Shown: positions 52,329 through 60,531 of the stretch, piece after piece
Position numbering within the stretch: position 1 is the first letter of the stretch
How the letters are laid out: every line of letters starts with the position of its first letter
Assembly (NCBI RefSeq): GCF_004014805.1
Contig: NZ_ATDN01000023.1
Span: 124,001 to 188,000 of the forward strand
DNA: 64,000 nt
Reading direction: 5' to 3'
From: Mycolicibacterium elephantis DSM 44368
Lineage (GTDB): Bacteria > Actinomycetota > Actinomycetes > Mycobacteriales > Mycobacteriaceae
Notes under the pieces: generated by a model
The model's input: only the letters and a program-made list of their open reading frames with translations
Database searches by the model: none
What the model was told of the DNA's origin: nothing
Position numbers and translations under genes: made by a program

Positions 52329-53645
52329 ATGCCGTCCGATGTGCGCAAGGCCATCACCGGGGCGTCGATCGGCAACGCCGTCGAATGGTTCGACTTCGCG
52401 ATCTACGGTTTCCTGGCGACGTTCATCGCGGCGAACTTCTTTCCGGCGGGCAACGAAACCGCCGCTCTGCTCAACACATTCGCGATCTTCGCGGCCGCCT
52501 TCTTCATGCGGCCGCTCGGCGGGTTCGTGTTCGGCCCGCTCGGCGACCGGATCGGGCGCCAGCGCGTCCTGGCCGTCGTGATCCTGCTGATGTCGGCGGC
52601 GACGGTGGCCATCGGGCTGCTGCCGACGTACGCCTCGATCGGCGTCGCCGCCCCGCTCCTGCTGCTCGTGCTGCGCTGCCTGCAAGGCTTCTCGGCCGGC
52701 GGGGAGTACGGGGGCGGCGCGGTGTACCTGGCCGAGTTCGCGTCCGAGAATCGCCGCGGGTTGACGGTCACGTTCATGGCATGGTCGGGCGTGCTGGGCT
52801 TTCTGCTCGGGTCGGTGACCGTCACGCTGCTGCAGGCGCTGCTGCCGGCCGCCGCGATGGAGAGCTACGGCTGGCGCATCCCGTTTCTGATCGCCGGGCC
52901 GCTCGGCCTGATCGGCCTGTACATCCGGTTGCGCCTCGACGACACCCCGCAGTTCGCCGAACTCAGCAAGACCGACCGGGTGGCCAAGTCGCCGCTGCGT
53001 GAGGCCATCACCACCGCGTGGCGGCCGATCCTCCAGGTGATGGGGCTGTTCATCGTGTTCAACGTCGGCTACTACGTGGTGTTCACGTTCCTGCCCACCT
53101 ACTTCATCAAGACGCTGGAGTTCTCCAAGACCAGCGCGTTCGTCTCGATGACGTTGGCCAGCCTGGTGGCGCTGATCCTCATCCTGCCGCTGGCGGCGCT
53201 GTCGGACCGGATCGGACGCAAACCGATGCTCGCCGGGGCCTCGGTGGCCTTCGCGGTGCTGGGCTATCCGCTGTTTCTGCTGTTGAACTCGGGGTCGCTG
53301 GCGGCGGTCATCGCGCACTGCGGCCTGGCCGCCATCGAGTCGGTCTACGTGTCGGCCGCGGTCTCCGCCGGCGTCGAACTGTTCGCCACCACCGTGCGCT
53401 ACAGCGGCTTCTCCATCGGCTACAACATCTGCGTCGCCACGTTCGGGGGCACCACGCCGTATGTGGTCACCTGGTTGACCGCCGAGACCGGCAACGACGT
53501 CGCCCCCGCCTTCTATCTGATCGTGGCGGCGGTCGTGTCGCTGGCCGCGGTGCTCACGATGCGCGAGACCGCCGCCCGCCCGCTGCCGCAGACCACCGAG
53601 GAGCCGATGCCCGCGGCGGTGTCTCAGGCGCCTCAGGCGCCGTAG
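52329..53645 (+). CDS. MFS transporter, ProP/MHS type
   Basis: 438 residues, 12 helices of the metabolite:H+ symporter group: GASIGNAVEWFDFAIYGFLATF, RPLGGFVFGPLGDRIGRQRVL (motif A), LQGFSAGGEYGGGAVYLAEFAS. It resembles ProP or alpha-ketoglutarate/dicarboxylate permeases. Osmolytes or organic acids are the likely substrates. Confidence 0.92.
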   Translation: MPSDVRKAITGASIGNAVEWFDFAIYGFLATFIAANFFPAGNETAALLNTFAIFAAAFFMRPLGGFVFGPLGDRIGRQRVLAVVILLMSAATVAIGLLPTYASIGVAAPLLLLVLRCLQGFSAGGEYGGGAVYLAEFASENRRGLTVTFMAWSGVLGFLLGSVTVTLLQALLPAAAMESYGWRIPFLIAGPLGLIGLYIRLRLDDTPQFAELSKTDRVAKSPLREAITTAWRPILQVMGLFIVFNVGYYVVFTFLPTYFIKTLEFSKTSAFVSMTLASLVALILILPLAALSDRIGRKPMLAGASVAFAVLGYPLFLLLNSGSLAAVIAHCGLAAIESVYVSAAVSAGVELFATTVRYSGFSIGYNICVATFGGTTPYVVTWLTAETGNDVAPAFYLIVAAVVSLAAVLTMRETAARPLPQTTEEPMPAAVSQAPQAP

Positions 53646-53737
53646 CCACCTGAGCCGCCGAACGTGGATTACCCGCACGCCCCGAGCGCCAGGAGCGTGA
53701 CACGACCCCACACTCGCCGGAGAAGTATCGTGTGGCC

Positions 53738-54013
53738 ATGAAGGTTCGGGTGTTGCCCTACGTCTCGGTGGAGATCGACGACCGGCTCCGCCACAGGTTG
53801 CGCGCGGCCGGCGACCGGTTCCGGGTGAGTATCCGGGCCTACCTGCGCAGCGCGGCCGACGACGTCGACGTGGCGAGTGACCGGGTCCGCGGGCTGTGTG
53901 ACCGCGCGGTCACCCGGGTGGACACGGTCGTGGCCTCGGTCAATGACAAGATCGCGCCGACGGCCGAATCGCCGCCACACCTGCGTGTGGTCGGCGGTCG
54001 GGAAGCAAGCTAG
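53738..54013 (+). CDS. Small protein, helical, function unknown
   Basis: 91 residues: MKVRVLPYVSVEIDDRLRHR, then AYLRSAADDVDVASDRVRGLCDR and a helical middle ending SPPHLRVVGG. GTG 53732 in frame is an alternative start. No family recognised; the charged N-terminus suggests a cytoplasmic protein. The stop overlaps the stop of the convergent gene at 54010. Confidence 0.6.
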   Translation: MKVRVLPYVSVEIDDRLRHRLRAAGDRFRVSIRAYLRSAADDVDVASDRVRGLCDRAVTRVDTVVASVNDKIAPTAESPPHLRVVGGREAS

Positions 54014-54354
54014 CCGGTTCGGGCGCCGCCGACGCGATCGCCCACGAAGAACCCGGCGACGAGGATCACCAGCCCGATGACCGCCACCGGGATGGCCCAG
54101 GTGCGCCGCCCGGACACCGCTGCCTCGCACTGCGCGACGTAGTCGGTGTGCGGCACCAGTTCGTTGATGATAGGCAGGTTCGCGGGGTTGCGTTCGTCGA
54201 TGTCGCGTGCCTCGGAGTAGTCCGCGGCGATCGCGTTACCGCAACCGATCTTCTGATTGTCGGGTCCCGCGGTCGATACGGGTACCAGAAGACCAATGAC
54301 ACCCACGACCAGCACGACCGCGCCCACGAGCAACACCAACCGTCGCATGTTCAT
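54010..54354 (-). CDS. Two-helix membrane protein
   Basis: 114 residues. An N-terminal helix (LVLLVGAVVLVVGVIGLLVPV), a ~55-residue outside segment with two Cys (IGCGNAI ... YVAQCEAAV) that could form a disulfide, and a C-terminal helix (AIPVAVIGLVILVAGFFVG). Conserved hypothetical type of actinobacteria (aminoacyl-tRNA synthetase-unrelated). Convergent, overlapping stops with 53738 gene. Confidence 0.72.
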   Translation of the reverse strand: MNMRRLVLLVGAVVLVVGVIGLLVPVSTAGPDNQKIGCGNAIAADYSEARDIDERNPANLPIINELVPHTDYVAQCEAAVSGRRTWAIPVAVIGLVILVAGFFVGDRVGGARTG

Positions 54355-54489
54355 GATCGATCAATGCCCACTCGGGGCGCGGCCGAAACTTTCCGGTCGT
54401 CGGCGCGGTCACACCGACTGCGCGGTGCACCGGCCAATATGGTCTGCTTGTCCCGTGTGCCGGCCGTGGTCTGAAGGGAGTGAAACGCT

Positions 54490-55386
54490 TTGGTAAGCCA
54501 TGGTCTGGCCGTGCTTCTGGCCCTGCTGGCCGCGGTGTTTCTCGCGATCGGCATCGTGGTCCGCCAGCGCGCCACCATGGACGTCGCACCCGAGCACAGC
54601 GTGAGCGTCGTGATGGTGCTCACCCTGCTGCGCAGGCCGCTGTGGTGGGCGGGCACCGCCGCGGCGGTGACCGGGTTCTGCTTTCAGGCGTTCGCGCTGG
54701 TGTTCGGTTCGCTGCTGCTGGTGCAGCCGATCCTGGTGTCCGCGCTGCTGTTCGCCCTGCCGCTGAGCGCGCGCCTCGCCGAGCGCCGCGTGACCCGCGG
54801 CGAATGGCTGTGGGCATCGCTGTTGACCGTCGCGCTGGCCGTGTTCGTGGTGCTGGCCAAGACCCGCCCCGGCGACTACGAGGCCTCCGCGCCGCTGACG
54901 GCGCTTGTCGCGGTGGTGTGCATCGCGGCCGTGACCGCATGCGTGGTGGTCGCGGTCCGTAACCCCGGTTGGCGGCGCGCGGTGCTGCTGGCCGTCGCCG
55001 TCGGCGTGCTGTTCGGCGTCGTCGCGGTGCTCACCAAGGTGGTCATGTACCTTCTCACCCAATACGGGCCGATGGCCGTGCTCAGCACCCCGATCCCGTA
55101 TCTGCTTGTGCTGCTGGGCGTTATCGCGGTGTTTCTGCAGCAGTCCGCCTTCCACGCCGGCTCCCTGCAGACCTCGGTGCCGACGATGCTTGTGCTCGAA
55201 CCGGTCATCGCCGTGGTGCTCGGCGCGGTGGTGCTCGGTGAGCACATGACCGTGGACGGCGTCAAAGCCGTGGCGATCACCATCGCGGTCGTCGCGATGA
55301 CGGCGTCGACCATCGCGCTCGGCCGCGACGAGGGCGCACTCGAGGAGGAACTCGAGGCCGCCGCCGCGGTCGGCCGCCCGACCTAG
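54490..55386 (+). CDS. DMT-superfamily transporter
   Basis: 298 residues, nine or ten helices in the EamA/NIPA-like arrangement with the repeat boundary near residue 145 (VCIAAVTACVVVAVRNP); 'LLVQPILVSALLFALPLSARLAERRVTRGEW' and the matching 'MLVLEPVIAVVLGAVVLGEHMTVDGVKAVAI' of the second half show the internal duplication. It starts with TTG 54490, with AGGGAG 9 nt upstream. Stop overlaps the convergent ANTAR gene by 4 bp. Confidence 0.87.
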   Translation: MVSHGLAVLLALLAAVFLAIGIVVRQRATMDVAPEHSVSVVMVLTLLRRPLWWAGTAAAVTGFCFQAFALVFGSLLLVQPILVSALLFALPLSARLAERRVTRGEWLWASLLTVALAVFVVLAKTRPGDYEASAPLTALVAVVCIAAVTACVVVAVRNPGWRRAVLLAVAVGVLFGVVAVLTKVVMYLLTQYGPMAVLSTPIPYLLVLLGVIAVFLQQSAFHAGSLQTSVPTMLVLEPVIAVVLGAVVLGEHMTVDGVKAVAITIAVVAMTASTIALGRDEGALEEELEAAAAVGRPT

Positions 55387-56195
55387 TCGCCGCGACCCTG
55401 CGGCCGCGCCGACTCGGTCATCGCCGTCCACAGCAGCCGGGCGGCGGTGCGTGCCGGCCGGTCGGGAGCGATCCGCGCCGGCGTGCGCGGCTGCTCGGCC
55501 GGGGCGCCGCTGATGTGCTCGATCAGCGCCACCGCCAGCTCGCGCAGCTTGACGTTGAACTGCTGGCTGGCGCGGCGCAGGATGTTCCACGCCTGTTCGG
55601 CGTCGCAGCCGACCCGGCCCATCAGCGCGCCCTTCGCCTGTTCGATGGCGCCGCGCGACTGCAGCACCGACAGCAAATCGGAGAACGCGGAGGCGTGCTT
55701 GGCGGCGGTCGAGACGAACGCGGCGGACACCAGCTGCTCATAGTTGATCAGCGTCGTCATCGTCGCGGCGGTTGCCGGTTCGGTGAGCGTGCAGGCCACC
55801 ACGACGGTGGCGTCGTCCTGCCAGACGCCGGGGGCGGCGGCGGATCCGTGCACCCGCTCCCAGCTGGACCGAAGGCCTGGCTCCCGGGCGGTGATCGCGT
55901 CGAACGTCAGGTCCGGCCACCGCTCGTCGGTCCACAGGTCCAGCGACAGCACAGGAACCTGGTGGCTGAGGGCGTCGGCGACCGGCCCGCCGAGCCCGGA
56001 CAGCTGGGCGCCCACGAGTTCCTCACCGATCCCGAGCGCGGTGATCACCGACGGGCCCTCACCGCGGTGTCTGTTGTGCACGCACACGCTGATGCCGAGC
56101 GACTCGGGCAGCTCCGCCTGCATGCGTTCGAGGACGCGTTGCAGCAGCGCGATCAATTGAGGGTGGTCCCGAGGGTGAAAATCCGGCGCGGACAA
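55383..56195 (-). CDS. GAF-ANTAR sensor protein
   Basis: About 270 residues. A GAF-like N-terminal domain (VHNRHRGEGPSVITALGIGEELVGAQL, QVPVLSLDLWTDERWPDL) is followed by the ANTAR RNA-binding domain (LQSRGAIEQAKGALMGRVGCDAEQAWNILRRASQQFNVKLREL, in parts). GAF-ANTAR proteins are RNA-binding antiterminators or stress-response partners. No ATG or GTG suits the domain start; the TTG at 56195 (LSAPDFHPRD) or CTG overlapping the STAS stop are candidates. Belongs to the leftward stress module with the STAS protein. Confidence 0.82.
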   Translation of the reverse strand: MSAPDFHPRDHPQLIALLQRVLERMQAELPESLGISVCVHNRHRGEGPSVITALGIGEELVGAQLSGLGGPVADALSHQVPVLSLDLWTDERWPDLTFDAITAREPGLRSSWERVHGSAAAPGVWQDDATVVVACTLTEPATAATMTTLINYEQLVSAAFVSTAAKHASAFSDLLSVLQSRGAIEQAKGALMGRVGCDAEQAWNILRRASQQFNVKLRELAVALIEHISGAPAEQPRTPARIAPDRPARTAARLLWTAMTESARPQGRGD

Positions 56196-56209
56196 GATGA
56201 TTGAGCCGA

Positions 56210-56521
56210 TCAGTAGACAACTTGGACCGTCGCGACCTGATCCAGACCCGAGATCTTGAGCAATGTGGTGATCGGACCCTGTGCGGGCACCACCAGCGTG
56301 AGCTTGGTGTCGGCCGCGACCGAGAACAGTTCCCGCAGAGCAGCACTGTCGCAATAGCTCACCTGCACCAGGTCGACGGTGACCGTCGTGTGGTCGGTCG
56401 CGGCGCGCGACAGCACCGCGCCGAACTCGTCGATGTTGGCGAGATCGATCTCGCCGGCCGCCGAGACGACCGGCGCCTGCTCGGCTTGGGCGGCCGTCAG
56501 TTGGAACTGGGCTCTGGTCAT
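56210..56521 (-). CDS. STAS-domain anti-sigma factor antagonist-like protein
   Basis: 103 residues: PVVSAAGEIDLANIDEFGAVLSRA, then TVTVDLVQVSYCDSAALRELF and KLTLVVPAQGPITTLLKISGL. This is the STAS fold; the Ser in YCDSAALREL is the likely phosphorylation site recognised by an RsbW-type kinase. Near an RsbU/RsbW-like fusion protein (56656) it should be part of the partner-switching circuit. Its stop is 15 bp from the ANTAR gene start. Confidence 0.87.
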   Translation of the reverse strand: MTRAQFQLTAAQAEQAPVVSAAGEIDLANIDEFGAVLSRAATDHTTVTVDLVQVSYCDSAALRELFSVAADTKLTLVVPAQGPITTLLKISGLDQVATVQVVY

Positions 56522-56655
56522 GGTGTCGGAAGCGATGCGGGACCGCTCGGGTGCCGGCCGGGGCCGAACGCTTTTTGGGACATCGCACCTCCCGCAAGTC
56601 GCCGGAATGCAGTAATACCACGCCGACGGCGGTGGTGCGCAGGGCAATCTGATTT

Positions 56656-58863
56656 TCAGTGATCCGGTAGCCGAAACGACATCTCCACCGTCGTACCCGC
56701 CGGGGTGCCGTCCAGATCCACCCCGTCGCTGACCGCGCGCATCAGCAGCAAACCCCGCCCCCTGGTGCCGGGGTCTTCGGGCGGAGTCTTCCATGAACCG
56801 CCGTCGATGACACTGACATGGACCTCGTCGGCGCGAATGTCGGCTTCCACCCGCATCCGGCCGGGATCGCGGCCGCGGTAGGCGTGTTCGACGCAGTTCG
56901 AGCATGCCTCGTTGACCACCAACACGATGTCGTCGGCAAGCGGGGCGGGAACGCCGTTGCCGGCCAGCCACGCGGCCAGCCGGTGCCGCACGTCGCTGAG
57001 CTGGGTCGCCACCGCTTCGGTGTCCATGCGCAGCGGCGCGGACTCGCCCCGGTACAGCACGATCGCGATGTCGTCGTCGAAGCCGTTGTCGGGCGCCAAC
57101 TTAGCCAGCAGCGTGTCGGCGACGGCTTCGATGGGTTGTTCGGTGGTTTCGGCGAGCACCTCGGTGAGGCGGTCGATCTGGTCGTCGATCGCTTGGTCGC
57201 GCCGTTCGACCAGCCCGTCGGTGTAGAGCATCAGCGTCGAACCGGGCGTCAGCGTACGGGTCGCCTGGGGGCGGGGCTCGCCGCACTGCACCGCCAGCGG
57301 CACCGATCGCCCGTCGGTCAACAGTTCCGGTGCCGACGAGCCGGTGATCAGCACCGGCGGCATGTGCCCCGCGCTGCTGTAGTGCACCGACCGGGTCGCG
57401 GTGTCGATCACCGCGACGAACACCGTGGTGCAGAAGGCGTCCGGGATCAGTTCGGCCACCGAGTCGAGTTGTTCGAGCACCGTCGACGGCTCCGCACCGG
57501 TCAGCAGCAGCGCCCGGGTGGACGCCCGAAGCTGGCCCATCACCGCCGCGGCGGACAGGCCACGGCCGACGCAGTCGCCGACGACCACGCCGATCCTGTG
57601 CGCGGCGACGGGCAGCACGTCGTAGAAATCTCCGCCGATCTCCAGCGGCGGTACCGCCGGTTCGTAGCGCACGGCGAAGCCGGCAGGAAGCGCTGTGGGC
57701 GCGAGCAACGAGCGCTGCAGGGTCAGCGAGGTCTCCCTGGCGCTCTCGAACTGCCGGACGTGCTGCATCGCCAGGCCCAGGTGGCCGACCAGCGCGCTGA
57801 CCAGTCGCCGGTCCTCGGTGCTGACCACGCGTGGCTGTCGGTGTTCCAGGCAGACGACGACATCACGTGTGGTGGAAAGGACCGCGGCGAACCCGCGCGT
57901 GGTCCCTGCGCTGGGGGCGGCGCCGACCGGGCTGACCGTCAGCGGCACCCAGTTGCGGGCGTCGTCAAAGGTGCGTTGCCAGTCGGAATCCAGGTCCTCC
58001 CAACTCGATACGGCCGGGTCCCCGGCCACGTGGATGGCGGGGTCACCGTCCGTCCGCGGCCAGACGACCGCGATCACCCGCGCGACGTCGAGCGCGGATG
58101 CGCACTGTGCCAACGTGATCGACAGAACCTCGTCGACGTTCTTGGCGACGCTGACCGCGGTGGCCAGGCGGGCCATCGTGGCGTCGCGTTCGGCCGCCGC
58201 GCGCGGAGCGGTGATGTCACGGATCGTGCCGACGTAGGCGGTGCGGTCCGTGGCGTGCTCGGCGATCACGTTCATGCTCAGCGCCGCCCACCGGTGCCTG
58301 CCGTCGCGGTGCCGGATCGGGATCTCGGCGGTGCCCGCGCCGCGTCTGACCACCTCCATCAGATGTTCGTTCGCCGTGACCGGATCCTCCACCCAGGGGT
58401 GGGGCATCGGGTAGGGCAGGCCCTCGGCGTCGTACCCGGTGATGTCGGCGAACGCGTCGTTGACCTCCACGATGGTGCCGGCGTGGTCGGCGATGAAGAA
58501 GCCCTCCTGAAGCGAGTTGACCAGCGCGGTGCGGAACTCGTCGCGGTCGGCGAGGTCGTCGGCGCGGGCCCGTTGCTGGGCGTACCGCCTTGTGCCGTCG
58601 AGGAATCCGCGGGTGGCCACGTCGATCGCCGCCAGGGTCTGCAGCAGAAACTGCAGCGCACGTCCCGTGCCCGCCTCGGTATCGCGGCCGCCGACGCGGA
58701 CCAGGCGCGAGTGGTTCTCGATGATCTCGAGCACGCTCATCCGATCCCTGAGTGCTTGGCGGCCGAGGTCGTGCCCGAGCGCCAACGCCGCTTCGTCACC
58801 CGTGCGCAGATAGGCGTGCAGCGCCTCGGCGTAGGAAGCGTAGAAGGCCTCACGCTCGGTCAT
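56656..58863 (-). CDS. PAS-PP2C phosphatase with HATPase domain (RsbU/RsbW fusion)
   Basis: 735 residues. Helical RsbR-like N-terminus, a PAS domain (~125-225: VNSLQEGFFIADHAGTIVEVNDAFADITGYD), a GAF-like region, a SpoIIE/PP2C phosphatase (LPAGFAVRYEPAVPPLEIGGDFYDVLP; GDCVGRGLSAAAVMGQLR; LYTDGLVERRDQAIDDQIDRL) and a C-terminal RsbW-type HATPase (LADDIVLVVNEACSNCVEHAYRG). It combines the phosphatase that reactivates STAS antagonists and the kinase that inactivates them. ATG 58863. Confidence 0.9.
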   Translation of the reverse strand: MTEREAFYASYAEALHAYLRTGDEAALALGHDLGRQALRDRMSVLEIIENHSRLVRVGGRDTEAGTGRALQFLLQTLAAIDVATRGFLDGTRRYAQQRARADDLADRDEFRTALVNSLQEGFFIADHAGTIVEVNDAFADITGYDAEGLPYPMPHPWVEDPVTANEHLMEVVRRGAGTAEIPIRHRDGRHRWAALSMNVIAEHATDRTAYVGTIRDITAPRAAAERDATMARLATAVSVAKNVDEVLSITLAQCASALDVARVIAVVWPRTDGDPAIHVAGDPAVSSWEDLDSDWQRTFDDARNWVPLTVSPVGAAPSAGTTRGFAAVLSTTRDVVVCLEHRQPRVVSTEDRRLVSALVGHLGLAMQHVRQFESARETSLTLQRSLLAPTALPAGFAVRYEPAVPPLEIGGDFYDVLPVAAHRIGVVVGDCVGRGLSAAAVMGQLRASTRALLLTGAEPSTVLEQLDSVAELIPDAFCTTVFVAVIDTATRSVHYSSAGHMPPVLITGSSAPELLTDGRSVPLAVQCGEPRPQATRTLTPGSTLMLYTDGLVERRDQAIDDQIDRLTEVLAETTEQPIEAVADTLLAKLAPDNGFDDDIAIVLYRGESAPLRMDTEAVATQLSDVRHRLAAWLAGNGVPAPLADDIVLVVNEACSNCVEHAYRGRDPGRMRVEADIRADEVHVSVIDGGSWKTPPEDPGTRGRGLLLMRAVSDGVDLDGTPAGTTVEMSFRLPDH

Positions 58864-58914
58864 GACGAGCCCCGGTGACGTGCGGCCCACGCAATGGGGC
58901 CCGGTCGGTCATGC

Positions 58915-59325
58915 CTAAGCACCGTCGGGGACCCACTTCCACATCTCGATCACGGTGCCTTTGCCGGGCCTGGATTCGACATGCATTCGGTCCATCAGCC
59001 TGCGCGCGCCAGGCAGTCCCAGCCCCAGCCCGGGGCCAGTGGAGTACCCGTCCTCCATCGCGCGTTCCATGTCGGCGATCCCGGGCCCGTCGTCCTCGGC
59101 ATGCACCACCAGCGCCTGCCTGCCGTCGCGGAACTCGACGCCTATTCGGATCTCCCCGTGACCCGCGAAACTCGTTATGTTGCGGGCGATCTCGGATATT
59201 GCGGTGGCGATCATGGTGACGTCGGTCAGCGAGAACCCGAGCTGTCCGGCCAGCTCGCGGCCCGCCTGACGGGCCGCGACGATATCGTCGGGGCCGCCGA
59301 TGTCGACGACGAAATCACCCGCCAC
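58915..59325 (-). CDS. RsbT-like serine kinase
   Basis: 136 residues. GHKL ATPase fold with N-box MIATAISEIARNITSFAGHG, G1 EDDGPGIADMERAMEDGY, and G2 GLGLGLPGARRLMD. It is similar to Bacillus RsbT, which phosphorylates RsbS/RsbR STAS proteins and activates the RsbU phosphatase. GTG 59325 is preferred: AGGAG lies 7 nt upstream. GTG 59331 is closer. A truncated RsbS-like ORF overlaps its 5' end. Confidence 0.87.
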   Translation of the reverse strand: MAGDFVVDIGGPDDIVAARQAGRELAGQLGFSLTDVTMIATAISEIARNITSFAGHGEIRIGVEFRDGRQALVVHAEDDGPGIADMERAMEDGYSTGPGLGLGLPGARRLMDRMHVESRPGKGTVIEMWKWVPDGA

Positions 59326-59452
59326 TCTCACTCCTGGTCACCTTCCGCGCATCGAGTTGCCGTTTCAGCGGTGTCCGCATGTCGTCGAAGGGCGGCCCGA
59401 GCCGCATCGAGGCGATCAGGGTCGGGCCTTGGTTCAGGACGGGCACGTGCAT
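59315..59452 (-). pseudogene. RsbS-like STAS remnant (45 codons)
   Basis: ATG 59452 opens MHVPVLNQGPTLIASMRLGPP, then FDDMRTPLKRQLDARKVTRSESGG and a stop at 59315, overlapping the RsbT-like gene. The first 16 residues match the N-terminus of RsbS (VPVLKQG-type, then LIAS). Normal RsbS is about 115-120 residues; the rest of the STAS domain, including its phospho-Ser, is missing. It lies immediately upstream of rsbT, where rsbS normally sits. I read it as an internal deletion of rsbS. Confidence 0.6.
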
Positions 59453-59474
59453 GGTGGCTGCGGGCAGGCTCCGG

Positions 59475-59570
59475 TCAGCCGGTCGACTCGGCGGTTCGGG
59501 TCACCTCGGCGGCGACCCGCCTCCCGCCGGCCGGCCCCGAGCGGTCCAGGTCCAAACACGGATCGGACAT
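59475..59570 (-). CDS. Possible 31-residue small ORF with a strong ribosome-binding site
   Basis: ATG 59570 lies 5 nt after GGGAGG and opens MSDPCLDLDRSGPAGGRRVA, then AEVTRTAESTG and stops at 59475, 22 bp before the RsbS remnant. The good start signal suggests translation, either as a leader of the downstream unit or as a small remnant. No homologue recognised. Confidence 0.35.
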   Translation of the reverse strand: MSDPCLDLDRSGPAGGRRVAAEVTRTAESTG

Positions 59571-59732
59571 CCAACCTCCCAGCTCAGCACCAATGGCGTG
59601 CGTCCTACCGCGACACTAGCCCGCGGCCGGGTGGTGGAACTGTCGAAGCGCTGATCTACCTTCGGCGGCAAAGCGTTAAGCTCTGCGCACTGCCGTCAAT
59701 ACTGGCGGCGCCCACGAGACGAAGGACCGCCG

Positions 59733-60101
59733 TTGCCAGGTAATGATCCGATCACGACGTCGGTGACCCATCGGGATGGGGTCGCCGTGGTGGCGGTGAG
59801 CGGCGACGTCGACGTAGCCACGGTCGCCACCCTCGAAGAATCGATCACCGAGGCGCTGGCCACCAAACCCACCGCGCTGATCGTCGATCTGTCCGACGTC
59901 GACTTTCTCGCATCGGCGGGCCTGCAGACGCTGGTGGCCACCAACGAGGCCGTCACCAAGACCACCACCGGCTTCGCGGTGGTCGCCCACGGTCCCGCCA
60001 CCAGCAGGCCCATCCAGTTGACGGGCCTGGACCAAGTCTTCTCGCTGTATCCGACGCTGGCCGAGGCGATCGCCGCGGTAGGCGCCGCGTCGCAGAATTA
60101 G
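59733..60101 (+). CDS. STAS-domain anti-sigma factor antagonist
   Basis: 122 residues: VAVVAVSGDVDVATVATLEESI, LIVDLSDVDFLASAGLQTLVATNE and a C-terminal STAS end (TGLDQVFSLYPTLAEAIAAV). The Ser of FLASAGLQTL is the predicted phosphorylation site. Similar to mycobacterial RsfA/RsfB-type antagonists. It starts with TTG (59733), GAAGGA upstream. It diverges from the leftward partner-switching genes and is probably another substrate of the RsbW/RsbT kinases. Confidence 0.88.
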   Translation: MPGNDPITTSVTHRDGVAVVAVSGDVDVATVATLEESITEALATKPTALIVDLSDVDFLASAGLQTLVATNEAVTKTTTGFAVVAHGPATSRPIQLTGLDQVFSLYPTLAEAIAAVGAASQN

Positions 60102-60185
60102 CCGACGCGCGTTCACCAGCACATTCCACTAGAGTTTCGAACGCCGGTGGTGATCTCGGTACGCCCTGGCGCTGGGTCGGGACAG

Positions 60186-60500
60186 ATGGGACGAAATATG
60201 AGGCCAGGTCTTCTGGGGCGTCGTATCGCGGCGGTCGCCGGCGGAACCGCGGTCGCGGCGACGGTGCTGCTGACCGCGTCGTGCGCGGGACAGGAGGAGT
60301 CGACGCCGGACGACACCACCACCACCACCACGACGACCACCACGACGACGACGGCGCCGCCGGCCACCCCGCCGCCGCCCGCTCCCGGCGAGCCCGGCGA
60401 GCCGACGGAGAAGGCGCCGCGCATCGAACCGGGTCCCAACCCGTTCTCGCCGACGGTGAAGGCCCCACCCGCGCCGACGGCCATTCCCGGCGATCACTGA
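60186..60500 (+). CDS. Thr/Pro-rich lipoprotein
   Basis: 104 residues from ATG 60186 (ATG 60198 also possible). Signal peptide GRRIAAVAGGTAVAATVLLTASC gives lipobox LTASC with Cys as the lipidated residue; then EESTPDD, a run of 13 Thr and a Pro-rich tail (PPATPPPPAPGEPGEPTEK). Thr-rich stretches of this type in mycobacteria are often O-mannosylated. It precedes an S53 peptidase, starting 32 bp downstream. Confidence 0.7.
   Translation: MGRNMRPGLLGRRIAAVAGGTAVAATVLLTASCAGQEESTPDDTTTTTTTTTTTTTAPPATPPPPAPGEPGEPTEKAPRIEPGPNPFSPTVKAPPAPTAIPGDH
60314..60354. repeat. Trinucleotide tract ACC/ACG encoding poly-Thr
   Basis: A run of ACC and ACG codons within the lipoprotein gene encodes 13 consecutive Thr. 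Such a simple tract can slip in replication and vary in length between strains. Confidence 0.7.
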
Positions 60501-60531
60501 CCGCGGGTCTGATCGGCTCGGACCGCGGTCC

